A DNA stretch of 14,580 bases from Pontiella desulfatans (GTDB lineage: Bacteria; Verrucomicrobiota; Kiritimatiellia; Kiritimatiellales; Pontiellaceae): contig JARFRL010000121.1 of NCBI GenBank assembly GCA_029287275.1, positions 1 through 14,580 of the forward strand. Direction: 5' to 3'. Shown here in pieces: positions 6,614-12,562 of this stretch. The position numbers and the translations under genes are program-made. How positions within the stretch are numbered: position 1 is the first letter of the stretch; each line of letters opens with the position of its first letter. The notes beneath the pieces were generated by a model, which saw only the letters and a program-made list of their open reading frames with translations, ran no database searches and was not told where the DNA came from.

Positions 6614-7735
6614 ATGGAGAATTCGATGCTCCACGCCAAACACGGGAACGAAGAACTCATGGACTCGAACAAACGCCAGCATCTGCAAGACATCTACGCG
6701 ACGGACCAAACCTCGAAAGACGATTACACGCCGCAGGTCGCTTCCGAAATCGTGGAGGAGCGCAAGCGCGAGATCCGCCGGCATCAGTTCATCAGCTTCT
6801 TGATGGGTTCGACGATTCTCGTTCTGGCCGTCACGCTGGTTTACGTGGTCGTGCGCGAATACATGGATATTCTCAGCGAAAGCGCGGCGCCCGCGCCGAT
6901 CACGCAGGAATACATCCCGCGCTACTCCCTGCCCGCGGAGTCGCAATGGGTGCTCGACTTCAACCGCAACTTCGCGGACCCGACATGGAACGGCGAAGGC
7001 GAGCGCCCGTTCAACGCCGGCTGGCTGAAGAAAGCCGCCTTCAACGTCATCCTCGCCGAGCAGGCCTTGGGCGTTGGCGAATTCGGCGAGGCCGCGGAAT
7101 ATTATGAAAACGCGCTCGAAATCCTCCCCGACCTCGAAGGCGTGAAAGTCCAGCTCGGCATGGCGTATTTCAAGTTGAAGAACTTCGACAAAGCCCTCGA
7201 GCTGATGGAAAACGCGACCGAAGTCGATCTCACCTTCGACATTCTCAACAATCTGGGCGCGGCCTGCATCGACGCGAAGAAGTACGAAAAAGGCGAGAAA
7301 TATCTGAAACGCTCGCTGGAACTGAAACCCGCGTACGCCGAGGCGCTGAAAAACCTGGCCCTGCTCTACCGCGCCCAAAACATGGAAAAGGAAGCGTGCG
7401 ACGCCTACGAGCAGTATCTCGACCAGCGCCCGCTCGACACCGACACGCGGCACGGCTTCGCGCTCTACCTGACCAAAGTCGGCAACTGGCCCGTCGCGGC
7501 CGAACAGCTGCGCAAGCTGACCGAGGAAATCAAAGACGAAGCCAACCTATTCCGCCTGCTGGCGCAGGTGGAGGTGAAGCTTGGAAACGATAAAGCCGCG
7601 CTCGCGGCCTTCCAGCGCGCCTCGCAACTCACCGACCCGAAACTCATGCTCGGCTGGATGAACGAGAAAGAGTTCGACAGCCTCCGTCAGGACGAGGATT
7701 TTCAGGCGCTCGTCAGAAGCATCGAGACCGACTAG
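6614..7735 (+). CDS. Membrane-anchored TPR-repeat protein of unknown function
   Basis: 373 residues. A hydrophilic N-terminus of about 55 residues ends in a basic patch (EERKREIRRHQ). It is followed by one membrane helix (about 59-80, FISFLMGSTILVLAVTLVYVVV), so the bulk should face the periplasm. From about residue 135 there are tetratricopeptide repeats with recognisable A/G/Y/A spacing, for example GEFGEAAEYYENALEILPD, KNFDKALELMENATEVD, KKYEKGEKYLKRSLELKP, QNMEKEACDAYEQYLDQRP and GNDKAALAAFQRASQ. TPRs bind partner proteins; none is evident here. The ATG at 6614 has AGGGG 5-6 bases upstream; the open frame extends further only through a TTG. It shares its stop with convergent pgpA. It is one of only two complete plus-strand genes in the window. 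Confidence 0.85.
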   Translation: MENSMLHAKHGNEELMDSNKRQHLQDIYATDQTSKDDYTPQVASEIVEERKREIRRHQFISFLMGSTILVLAVTLVYVVVREYMDILSESAAPAPITQEYIPRYSLPAESQWVLDFNRNFADPTWNGEGERPFNAGWLKKAAFNVILAEQALGVGEFGEAAEYYENALEILPDLEGVKVQLGMAYFKLKNFDKALELMENATEVDLTFDILNNLGAACIDAKKYEKGEKYLKRSLELKPAYAEALKNLALLYRAQNMEKEACDAYEQYLDQRPLDTDTRHGFALYLTKVGNWPVAAEQLRKLTEEIKDEANLFRLLAQVEVKLGNDKAALAAFQRASQLTDPKLMLGWMNEKEFDSLRQDEDFQALVRSIETD

Positions 7736-8181
7736 CCGACGAAGTGGAAGATCAGATGGTTCAGGCCCAGCGCGATCAGCGCCGCCAGAAAATCATCGAT
7801 CGTGATCCCGAATCCCCCGTGAATGTGTTGCAGCTGCTTGATCGGCGGCGGCTTCGTGATGTCGAACACGCGGTGAAGCACGAATCCGCTGAGTAGCGCC
7901 CACGGCGAGGTTAGACCAATCACCGTGATCGGCAGCGTCAAATACTCGTCCGCGACGATACACCCCGGGTCCTTGCCGCCGATCACCTTCTCCGCGACTT
8001 CGCAGATCGGAATCGACAGGAGCGTCAGCGCCACGCAAACCATGATCTGGGTTCCAACCTCCGGCATCAGCATCACGCCCCACGCCAGCGGCAGTCCAAT
8101 CAGCGTCCCGACCGTGCCCGGCATGATCGGGCTCAGCCCCGTTCCAAAACCAATCGCGATCCATTTAATCAAATTCTTCAT
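7732..8181 (-). CDS. pgpA: Phosphatidylglycerophosphatase A
   Basis: 149 residues, four hydrophobic segments. It removes phosphate from phosphatidylglycerophosphate to form phosphatidylglycerol in the inner membrane. Family motifs: GTGLSPIMPGTVGTLIGLP near the N-terminus, KDPGCIVADEYLTLPI (D71, D78, E79) with the metal-binding acidic residues, FDITKPPPI and GGFGITIDD (D129, D130). The start is ATG with GGAG/AAGGA immediately upstream. A 24-bp palindrome lies 13 bases before the ATG. Its TAG shares the CTAG with the stop of the opposing TPR gene, so the two transcripts must overlap. Confidence 0.95.
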   Translation of the reverse strand: MKNLIKWIAIGFGTGLSPIMPGTVGTLIGLPLAWGVMLMPEVGTQIMVCVALTLLSIPICEVAEKVIGGKDPGCIVADEYLTLPITVIGLTSPWALLSGFVLHRVFDITKPPPIKQLQHIHGGFGITIDDFLAALIALGLNHLIFHFVG

Positions 8182-8194
8182 TCCTTACTCCATA

Positions 8195-8218
8195 TTTCAC
8201 ACCTTCACAGGTGTGAAA
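8195..8218. promoter_or_regulatory. 24-bp palindrome (copy 1), 3' end of regulator gene and just upstream of pgpA
   Basis: Perfect 10-bp arms, TTTCACACCT and AGGTGTGAAA, around a 4-base centre TCAC. It contains the stop codon of the regulator and ends 13 bases before the pgpA ATG. With the preceding ATA it forms a 27-base unit that recurs with one change upstream of the regulator. Likely readings are an operator bound by the regulator, or an intercistronic RNA hairpin; in minus-strand RNA the loop is GUGA, a GNRA tetraloop. Confidence 0.65.
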
Positions 8219-8738
8219 CTTTCAGTGCCAGCTTCAGTAGCTCCCGCCCAAGGCTAGACCCCGGCTGCTTCGCGCGACAGACCCCGTCTTTCATCTCCAC
8301 GAAACCCCGACGAACCAGCTTGTCCACCTGCCGTCGGAGCGAGATGACCGGGATCGAACTATCGACCCCGAGGCGCTCCATTCGCGTCGCCCCTTCATCA
8401 AGTTGAGCCAGTATTCTCAATCGCCGCTCGTGAGTGAACGCGGTTAAAACAAACATGATTTCATCGACCTCGTTTTCCCTCGCCGCGCTTAACACCAACC
8501 GCGACAACGGATCATCGGCCAATGAATAGTATAAGAATTTTCCGCGGCGCTCAGAATCCAGAAAACCCGCCTGCTGCATGAGCTGAAGGTCTCTACTGGC
8601 CACCGACTCCGAAACATCCAGTTCCTCCGCGATGTACTTCACGCATTCGCGAGATCTCTCATCAAGCAACGTGAGAACGTTCAACCGAGAAGCACTGGCC
8701 AAAACTCGGCATCTCTTCCAGAAGGGCAACGAATTCAT
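8205..8738 (-). CDS. Tandem winged-helix (ArsR-like) transcriptional regulator
   Basis: 177 residues with two winged helix-turn-helix units. The first spans about 7-75 (RVLASASRLNVLTLLDE, then KYIAEELDVSESVASRDLQLMQQAGFLDSERRGKFLYYSL). The second spans about 96-165 (FVLTAFTHERRLRILAQLDEGATRMERLGVDSSIPVISLRRQVDKLVRRGFVE). Both look like ArsR-type domains: a first helix with SRLxxLxxL or ERRLRIL, a recognition helix, then a beta wing. Neither has a CxC metal site, so metal sensing is unlikely. The start is ATG with AAGGG 5 bases upstream. Near-identical palindromes lie 19 bases upstream of its start and across its stop, which suggests autoregulation and control of pgpA. Its local base composition looks somewhat more AT-rich than its neighbours. 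Confidence 0.83.
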   Translation of the reverse strand: MNSLPFWKRCRVLASASRLNVLTLLDERSRECVKYIAEELDVSESVASRDLQLMQQAGFLDSERRGKFLYYSLADDPLSRLVLSAARENEVDEIMFVLTAFTHERRLRILAQLDEGATRMERLGVDSSIPVISLRRQVDKLVRRGFVEMKDGVCRAKQPGSSLGRELLKLALKVSHL

Positions 8739-8757
8739 GAACCCTTGATACCCAATA

Positions 8758-8781
8758 TTTCACACCTTCACAAGTGTGAAA
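8758..8781. promoter_or_regulatory. 24-bp palindrome (copy 2), upstream of regulator gene
   Basis: Same 24-base element as at 8195-8218 in the same orientation, with a single G-to-A change at its 16th base. Arms TTTCACAC and GTGTGAAA remain perfect. It lies 5 bases after the rsmE stop and 19 bases before the regulator ATG, the expected place for an autoregulatory operator. The one change becomes a G-U pair in minus-strand RNA, so an RNA hairpin is also still possible. Confidence 0.65.
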
Positions 8782-8786
8782 TCGGC

Positions 8787-9518
8787 CTATGCCCCATGTT
8801 CGGACAACAGCGCGAGCAAGGCGATGGTCGCGGTGTCCGTTCTGAGGATTCGTTCCCCCGCGCCAAACACCTCGAACCCGCGGTCCATAAGCATCGCCAC
8901 CTCGTACGGCGTCCAACCGCCCTCGGGACCAACCGCCAACACGACACGTTCGGCGACCGCCCCTTCATGAAACAATTCGCTCAATCGCTTTTCTCCCGCG
9001 GGATCCGCCAGCAGCTTTCTTTCGCCGGCGAACATCCCCTCGAGCTCGTCCTCGACGAACGGCTTGAACAGGGGTCTGATGATCACCTCGGGCAGGCGCG
9101 TGCACCGCGCCTGCTGAAGCCCTTCGATCAGAAGCCGCTCGTAAAACTCCGGTTCAACGACGTGGCTGTCGAAATAAAAGCGCTCAACCTTGTCGGCGCG
9201 AAGCAGCACGATCCGCCCCACCCCGAGCGCCGCGAGCTGCGCCCACATCCGCTTCAACACCTTGGGCCGCGGCATCGCCAGCACGAGATCGATCCGCGGC
9301 CGCGGCGGAACGACGGTCTCGAAGACGCACGTCAGCGCGACCTCGTTTCCATGGATCGCCTCAACCGTTCCCGTTCCCAACGGCCCGTTCAGCAAACCGA
9401 CGCGCAACGCCTTCCCGACTTCGGCCTTCAGCACCTTTCGTACGTGCCGCGCCCGTTCGTCGGACAACTCGACGCGGTCCCCGCATAACTCGTTTGGATG
9501 GATGATGATTAAATTCAC
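8787..9518 (-). CDS. rsmE: 16S rRNA (uracil1498-N3)-methyltransferase
   Basis: 243 residues, SPOUT-fold methyltransferase that modifies U1498 of 16S rRNA. The N-terminal PUA-like part includes ARHVRKVLKAEVG (residues 23-35). The SPOUT domain has AMPRPKVLKRMWAQLAALGV (81-100), EGLQQARCTRLP (matching the EQxxR motif), VGPEGGW (196-202) and GAGERILRTDTA (219-230), which form the knotted SAM site. The start chosen is GTG at 9518 (MNLIIIHPNE), because family N-termini begin about here; there is no obvious ribosome-binding site. The frame stays open further upstream but would run into the surE start region. It is divergent from surE over 81 bases and upstream of the regulator gene. Confidence 0.94.
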   Translation of the reverse strand: MNLIIIHPNELCGDRVELSDERARHVRKVLKAEVGKALRVGLLNGPLGTGTVEAIHGNEVALTCVFETVVPPRPRIDLVLAMPRPKVLKRMWAQLAALGVGRIVLLRADKVERFYFDSHVVEPEFYERLLIEGLQQARCTRLPEVIIRPLFKPFVEDELEGMFAGERKLLADPAGEKRLSELFHEGAVAERVVLAVGPEGGWTPYEVAMLMDRGFEVFGAGERILRTDTATIALLALLSEHGA

Positions 9519-9542
9519 GGCGCGTAGGATGAGCGCGGAGCC

Positions 9543-9560
9543 GGATGGATGCAACCATCC
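9543..9560. repeat. Inverted repeat in the rsmE-surE divergent region
   Basis: GGATGG and CCATCC flank a 6-base centre ATGCAA, in the 81-base gap between divergent rsmE and surE, just upstream of the candidate surE -35. Placement fits an operator acting on both genes, but it is short and could be chance. Confidence 0.3.
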
Positions 9561-9564
9561 ATTC

Positions 9565-9593
9565 TTGATGTTTCGCGCGCTCGTCCCCATATT
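9565..9593 (+). promoter_or_regulatory. Candidate surE promoter placing the transcript start at the ATG
   Basis: TTGATG (9565-9570) and CATATT (9588-9593), each 4 of 6 to the sigma70 consensus, are spaced by 17 bases. The -10 hexamer ends 6 bases before the surE ATG, so transcription would begin at or next to the start codon. No Shine-Dalgarno sequence precedes the ATG. Together these suggest a leaderless mRNA. Confidence 0.38.
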
Positions 9594-9599
9594 CAACGC

Positions 9600-10361
9600 A
9601 TGAAGATTCTTCTGTGCAACGACGACGGCATTCACGCGCCCGGCATTCACGCGCTTCACGAAGCCCTGCGACCGCTCGGCGAGCTACACATCGTCGCGCC
9701 CGACGCCGAACGCAGCGCGGCGGGGCACGCCATCACCATTTTCGATCCCATTCGGACCATGCCGGTGGAAAAGGATGGCCAACCCTTCGGCCTCGCCGTC
9801 GCCGGAACGCCCGCGGACTGCGTCAAGCTGGCCGTCAGTTTTCTACTCAAAGACGATCCGCCGGACCTGGTGGTCAGCGGCATCAACCTCGGCTCGAACA
9901 CCGGCATCAGCGTGCTCTACTCCGGAACGGTCTCCGCGGCCAGCGAGGCCACCGTGCTCGGCGTGCCCGCGATCGCGCTTTCGCTCTGCTCCTATGAAAA
10001 CCCAATTTGGGAAACCGCGGCCAAGGTCGCCGCGGAAATCGTCGCGAAGGTCGCCGCGAATCCACTGCCCGAAGGCGTCTTGCTGAACGTCAACATACCA
10101 AACGTGCCGTTCTCCGAACTCAAAGGCATGAAGGCCTGTCGCATGGGCCGCTCGCGCTTCATCGAGAAGTTTTCGGAGCACCGCGATCCGCGTGGCAACC
10201 GCTACTACTGGCTCGATGGCGATCTTGATTTGCTCGACGAAGACGAAGGCGCGGACGTGCGCGTGGTGGAAGCCGGCTACGTCGCGCTCGCGCCCATCCA
10301 CATCGACCTCACCGCGCGCCACTGCCTCGAGCAGGTTGCGGGCTGGAGCGTGGAGTACTGA
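9600..10361 (+). CDS. surE: 5'/3'-nucleotidase SurE
   Basis: 253 residues. SurE is a metal-dependent nucleoside monophosphate phosphatase of the cytoplasm, linked to stationary-phase survival and repair. The metal ligands are in place: D8 and D9 in LLCNDDGI, S39 in APDAERSAAGHAIT and N96 in VSGINLGSNTG. SGTVSAASEATVLGVPAIALS and LLNVNIPN are also typical. The ATG at 9600 gives the canonical start MKILLCNDDG; an upstream in-frame start would add 17 unrelated residues. It lies divergent from rsmE and converges on lipB with only 6 bases between stops. No ribosome-binding site is visible. Confidence 0.97.
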   Translation: MKILLCNDDGIHAPGIHALHEALRPLGELHIVAPDAERSAAGHAITIFDPIRTMPVEKDGQPFGLAVAGTPADCVKLAVSFLLKDDPPDLVVSGINLGSNTGISVLYSGTVSAASEATVLGVPAIALSLCSYENPIWETAAKVAAEIVAKVAANPLPEGVLLNVNIPNVPFSELKGMKACRMGRSRFIEKFSEHRDPRGNRYYWLDGDLDLLDEDEGADVRVVEAGYVALAPIHIDLTARHCLEQVAGWSVEY

Positions 10362-10367
10362 TTAGAT

Positions 10368-11057
10368 CTAGCCGTTGAGCGCGGCGGGGAGCTCGCCATC
10401 GGACGAGAAACGCTCGAGTTCGCGGTCGCATACCGTTGAAAAGTGATTGAGCAACGCGTCGCGCACCGACGGCGTTTCCGGACAGGCGTCGCCCAGGATG
10501 GTTTTGAGCGAGGCGACGGGCTCGCCAACGAGGCCGCAGGGCACGATGGTGTTGAAGCCCGTCAGGTCGTTGCTTACGTTGAAGCTCATGCCGTGGAACG
10601 ACACCCACTTCTTCAGACGGAACCCGATCGCGGCGATTTTACCCGCGGCGGTCCACGCGCCGGATTTCCCCTCGCGCCGAAAGCCCTCGACGCCAAAATC
10701 ACCGAGCGTCCGAATCGCGATCTCCTCGAGATTGTGGAGATAGCCGTGCGAGTCGGCCTCGTTGCCGCCGAGATACAGAATCGGATAGAGCACCCACTGT
10801 CCCGGGCCGTGGAAGGTGACGTCGCCGCCGCGCTCCGCGTGGAATAGATCGATGCCGAGCTCGCGGTATTCCTCTTCCGTCTTGAGCAGGTAATTGGCGC
10901 GGCCGCGATTGCCGAGCGTGACGACCGGCCGGTGCTGCATGATCAGCACGGTATCCGGAATCAGATCATCCTGCCGCGCCTTGAGCAGACGGCGCTGGAT
11001 GTCTAGGCCCTCTTGATAAGGAACCGGTTCTTCGAAGCTGACGGACCAAGCGTTCAT
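10368..11057 (-). CDS. lipB: Octanoyltransferase (lipoate biosynthesis)
   Basis: 229 residues. LipB moves octanoate from acyl carrier protein to the lipoyl domains of target proteins such as GcvH, the first step of lipoate assembly in the cytoplasm. Seen: HRPVVTLGNRG (42-52), RGGDVTFHGPGQ (76-87), AAGKIAAIGFRLKKWVSFHG with catalytic K140, and VPCGLVGE with catalytic C174. The ATG at 11057 (MNAWSVSFEE) fits the family N-terminus. Just upstream there is no Shine-Dalgarno; instead the T-tract of the gcvH terminator ends five bases before the ATG. The frame is also open through the hairpin back to a TTG next to the gcvH stop. Confidence 0.96.
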   Translation of the reverse strand: MNAWSVSFEEPVPYQEGLDIQRRLLKARQDDLIPDTVLIMQHRPVVTLGNRGRANYLLKTEEEYRELGIDLFHAERGGDVTFHGPGQWVLYPILYLGGNEADSHGYLHNLEEIAIRTLGDFGVEGFRREGKSGAWTAAGKIAAIGFRLKKWVSFHGMSFNVSNDLTGFNTIVPCGLVGEPVASLKTILGDACPETPSVRDALLNHFSTVCDRELERFSSDGELPAALNG

Positions 11058-11062
11058 ACGCG

Positions 11063-11091
11063 AAAAAAAAAGGAGGACGCTCGTCCTCCTT
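11063..11091 (-). terminator. Intrinsic terminator between gcvH and lipB
   Basis: Perfect 10-bp inverted repeat AAGGAGGACG (11070-11079) and CGTCCTCCTT (11082-11091). On the minus strand it is followed by T residues (11063-11070), the innermost one pairing in the stem. It lies 23 bases after the gcvH stop. The minus-strand 5' arm contains AAGGAGG, a perfect Shine-Dalgarno string, but no start codon follows at a usable distance. The T-tract nearly touches the lipB start, so lipB would be expressed through terminator read-through or from its own promoter. Confidence 0.85.
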
Positions 11092-11114
11092 GAAGTCGAG
11101 GGGATTCGAAACAA

Positions 11115-11498
11115 CTAGTCGTTCGGACAAAGCTCTTCGTAGGAATCCGCGTCCATCATGTCGTCGACTTCGGACTCTTCGTTCACCTTGATCTTGAAAA
11201 GCCAACCTTTGCCGAACGCGTCGTTGTTGACCAATTCCGGCGCGTCGTCGAGCGCTTCGTTGATTTCGATCACCTCGCCTCCGACGGGCGCGTAGACATC
11301 GGCGGCGGCTTTGACGGACTCGACCACCGCGGCTTCATCGCCGGCTTCGAACGAGGTTCCGACTTCCGGAAGTTCGATGAACGTGAGATCAGAGAGCTGG
11401 CTCTGGGCGAAATCCGTGATGCCGACCGTGGCGACCCCGTTGTCGAGGGAAACCCACTCGTGAGTTTTGGCGTAGAACAGATCTTGTGGAACCGACAT
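11115..11498 (-). CDS. gcvH: Glycine cleavage system H protein
   Basis: 127 residues, the standard length. GcvH carries the aminomethyl group between the P, T and L proteins on a lipoyl arm. The lipoylation site is K63 in VVESVKAAADVYAPVGG. Other family marks are FYAKTHEWVSLDNGVATVGITDFAQSQLSDLTFIELPEVG at the N-terminus, and LVNNDAFGKGWLFKIKV and MDADSYEEL near the end. The start is ATG with AGGAGA 6-7 bases upstream. It lies 38 bases after tRNA-Cys in the same direction and before lipB, whose product modifies it. No gcvP or gcvT is in the window, so here H may also serve other roles such as lipoate relay; this is inference. Confidence 0.97.
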   Translation of the reverse strand: MSVPQDLFYAKTHEWVSLDNGVATVGITDFAQSQLSDLTFIELPEVGTSFEAGDEAAVVESVKAAADVYAPVGGEVIEINEALDDAPELVNNDAFGKGWLFKIKVNEESEVDDMMDADSYEELCPND

Positions 11499-11536
11499 TT
11501 TTCTTCTCCTGGTTATCGATTTAGTGACCTGAAAAA

Positions 11537-11610
11537 TGGAGGTGCGGATCGGAGTCGAACCGATCTAGATGGATTTGCAATCCACTGCCTAACCGCTTGG
11601 CTACCGCACC
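11537..11610 (-). tRNA. tRNA-Cys (anticodon GCA)
   Basis: 74 nt including encoded CCA. Acceptor GGTGCGG (11610 downward) pairs with CCGCACC, followed by U73, the discriminator base characteristic of tRNA-Cys, and CCA (11537-11539). The anticodon stem-loop reads GTGGA, TTGCAAA, TCCAT, with GCA at 11576-11578 (plus strand TGC). The T-arm is GATCGGTTCGACTCCGATC. It is followed after 38 bases by gcvH with no terminator between them. Confidence 0.97.
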
Positions 11611-11633
11611 TTTTGCTCTCAAAAGCGGACACC

Positions 11634-11661
11634 AATGTAATGACGGCTCGCCCGCTTTCAA
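11634..11661 (-). promoter_or_regulatory. Candidate sigma70-type promoter of tRNA-Cys and gcvH
   Basis: On the minus strand, TTGAAA (11656-11661, 5 of 6 to consensus) and TACATT (11634-11639, 4 of 6) are spaced by 16 bases. The -10 ends 23 bases before the tRNA 5' end, giving a leader of about 16 bases. The surrounding 100-base gap to panC holds no gene. Confidence 0.5.
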
Positions 11662-11712
11662 ACAAATTAACTCAAAAAAAAACAACGTGCCCGCAACCAA
11701 CTCCACGGGAGA

Positions 11713-12561
11713 TCAATACACCGACAAAACGGCGTTGTCGATAAGCCGCGTCGTGCCGAATCCGACCGCCAAGGCGACCAACGCGGCCTCGGCGATTTCG
11801 GTTAGCGGGACGAGCGAGGCGTCGTCGACGAACTCAACGTAGTCGATCCGCGCGCCCGGCGTGGATTCGACAAGCTCAACCATCGCGCTCCGCAGCGCGG
11901 GAACCGCGCGCTCGCCCGCGGCGAAAAGCGCAGCCGCCGCGTCGAGCGCTCGACGCAGGCAACGCGCGTTCCGGCGTTGCTCTTCGTCGAGATATTTGTT
12001 GCGCGAGCTCATCGCCAAACCGTCCGGTTCGCGGACGATCGGGCCGCGGATGATCTCGATCGGAAAATTCAAATCGCGGACCATCCGCTCGATGATCCGC
12101 AGCTGCTGCGCGTCCTTCTCCCCGAAGACCGCGAAGTCGGGCTGAACCAGGTTGAACAGCTTCGCGACCACCGTGCAGACCCCGCGGAAATGGCCGGGCC
12201 GCGCCGAGCCGCACAATCCGCCGGAGAGCGCGTCCTCGTCGACCCAGACGCTGGCGTCGGGCGCGTACATGGTCGCCGGTTCCGGATAAAAAACAAGATC
12301 GACCCCTTCGCCCGCGCACAACGCCTCGTCGCGTTCGAAATCGCGCGGATACGCGTCGAGATCCTCGTTCGGGCCGAACTGCGCCGGGTTCACGAAGACG
12401 CTCGCGACCAACACGTCGCACCGCGCCCGCGCCAGACGCATGAGCGAAAGATGCCCCTCGTGCAGAAAGCCCATCGTTGGAACGAAGCCGATGGTTTTTC
12501 CCGCGCGCTTAAGCTCCAGCGCGCGGCGTTGCGTTTCGGCGGGTGACGAGATGACGTCCAT
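11713..12561 (-). CDS. panC: Pantothenate synthetase (pantoate-beta-alanine ligase)
   Basis: 282 residues. It joins pantoate and beta-alanine with ATP through a pantoyl-adenylate, the last step of pantothenate synthesis, in the cytoplasm. The HIGH-type motif is PTMGFLHEGHLSL (28-40, H34 and H37). VNPAQFGPNEDLDAYPR (58-73), FGEKDAQQL (146-154) and the KMSKS-equivalent MSSRNKYL (184-191) are all present. The ATG comes 1 base after the panB stop; no clear ribosome-binding site, so coupling to panB is likely. It ends the operon; downstream is a nine-T run on the minus strand without a convincing hairpin. Confidence 0.98.
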   Translation of the reverse strand: MDVISSPAETQRRALELKRAGKTIGFVPTMGFLHEGHLSLMRLARARCDVLVASVFVNPAQFGPNEDLDAYPRDFERDEALCAGEGVDLVFYPEPATMYAPDASVWVDEDALSGGLCGSARPGHFRGVCTVVAKLFNLVQPDFAVFGEKDAQQLRIIERMVRDLNFPIEIIRGPIVREPDGLAMSSRNKYLDEEQRRNARCLRRALDAAAALFAAGERAVPALRSAMVELVESTPGARIDYVEFVDDASLVPLTEIAEAALVALAVGFGTTRLIDNAVLSVY

Positions 12562-12562
12562 T

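Noticed and set aside
9549..9599. Upstream in-frame start adding 17 residues to SurE
   Set aside because: SurE proteins start with MKILLxNDDG; the extra residues are not family-like.
11674..11682. Nine-T run on the minus strand after panC as a possible terminator
   Set aside because: No stable GC-rich stem directly before it; left as an uncertain end of the pan operon.
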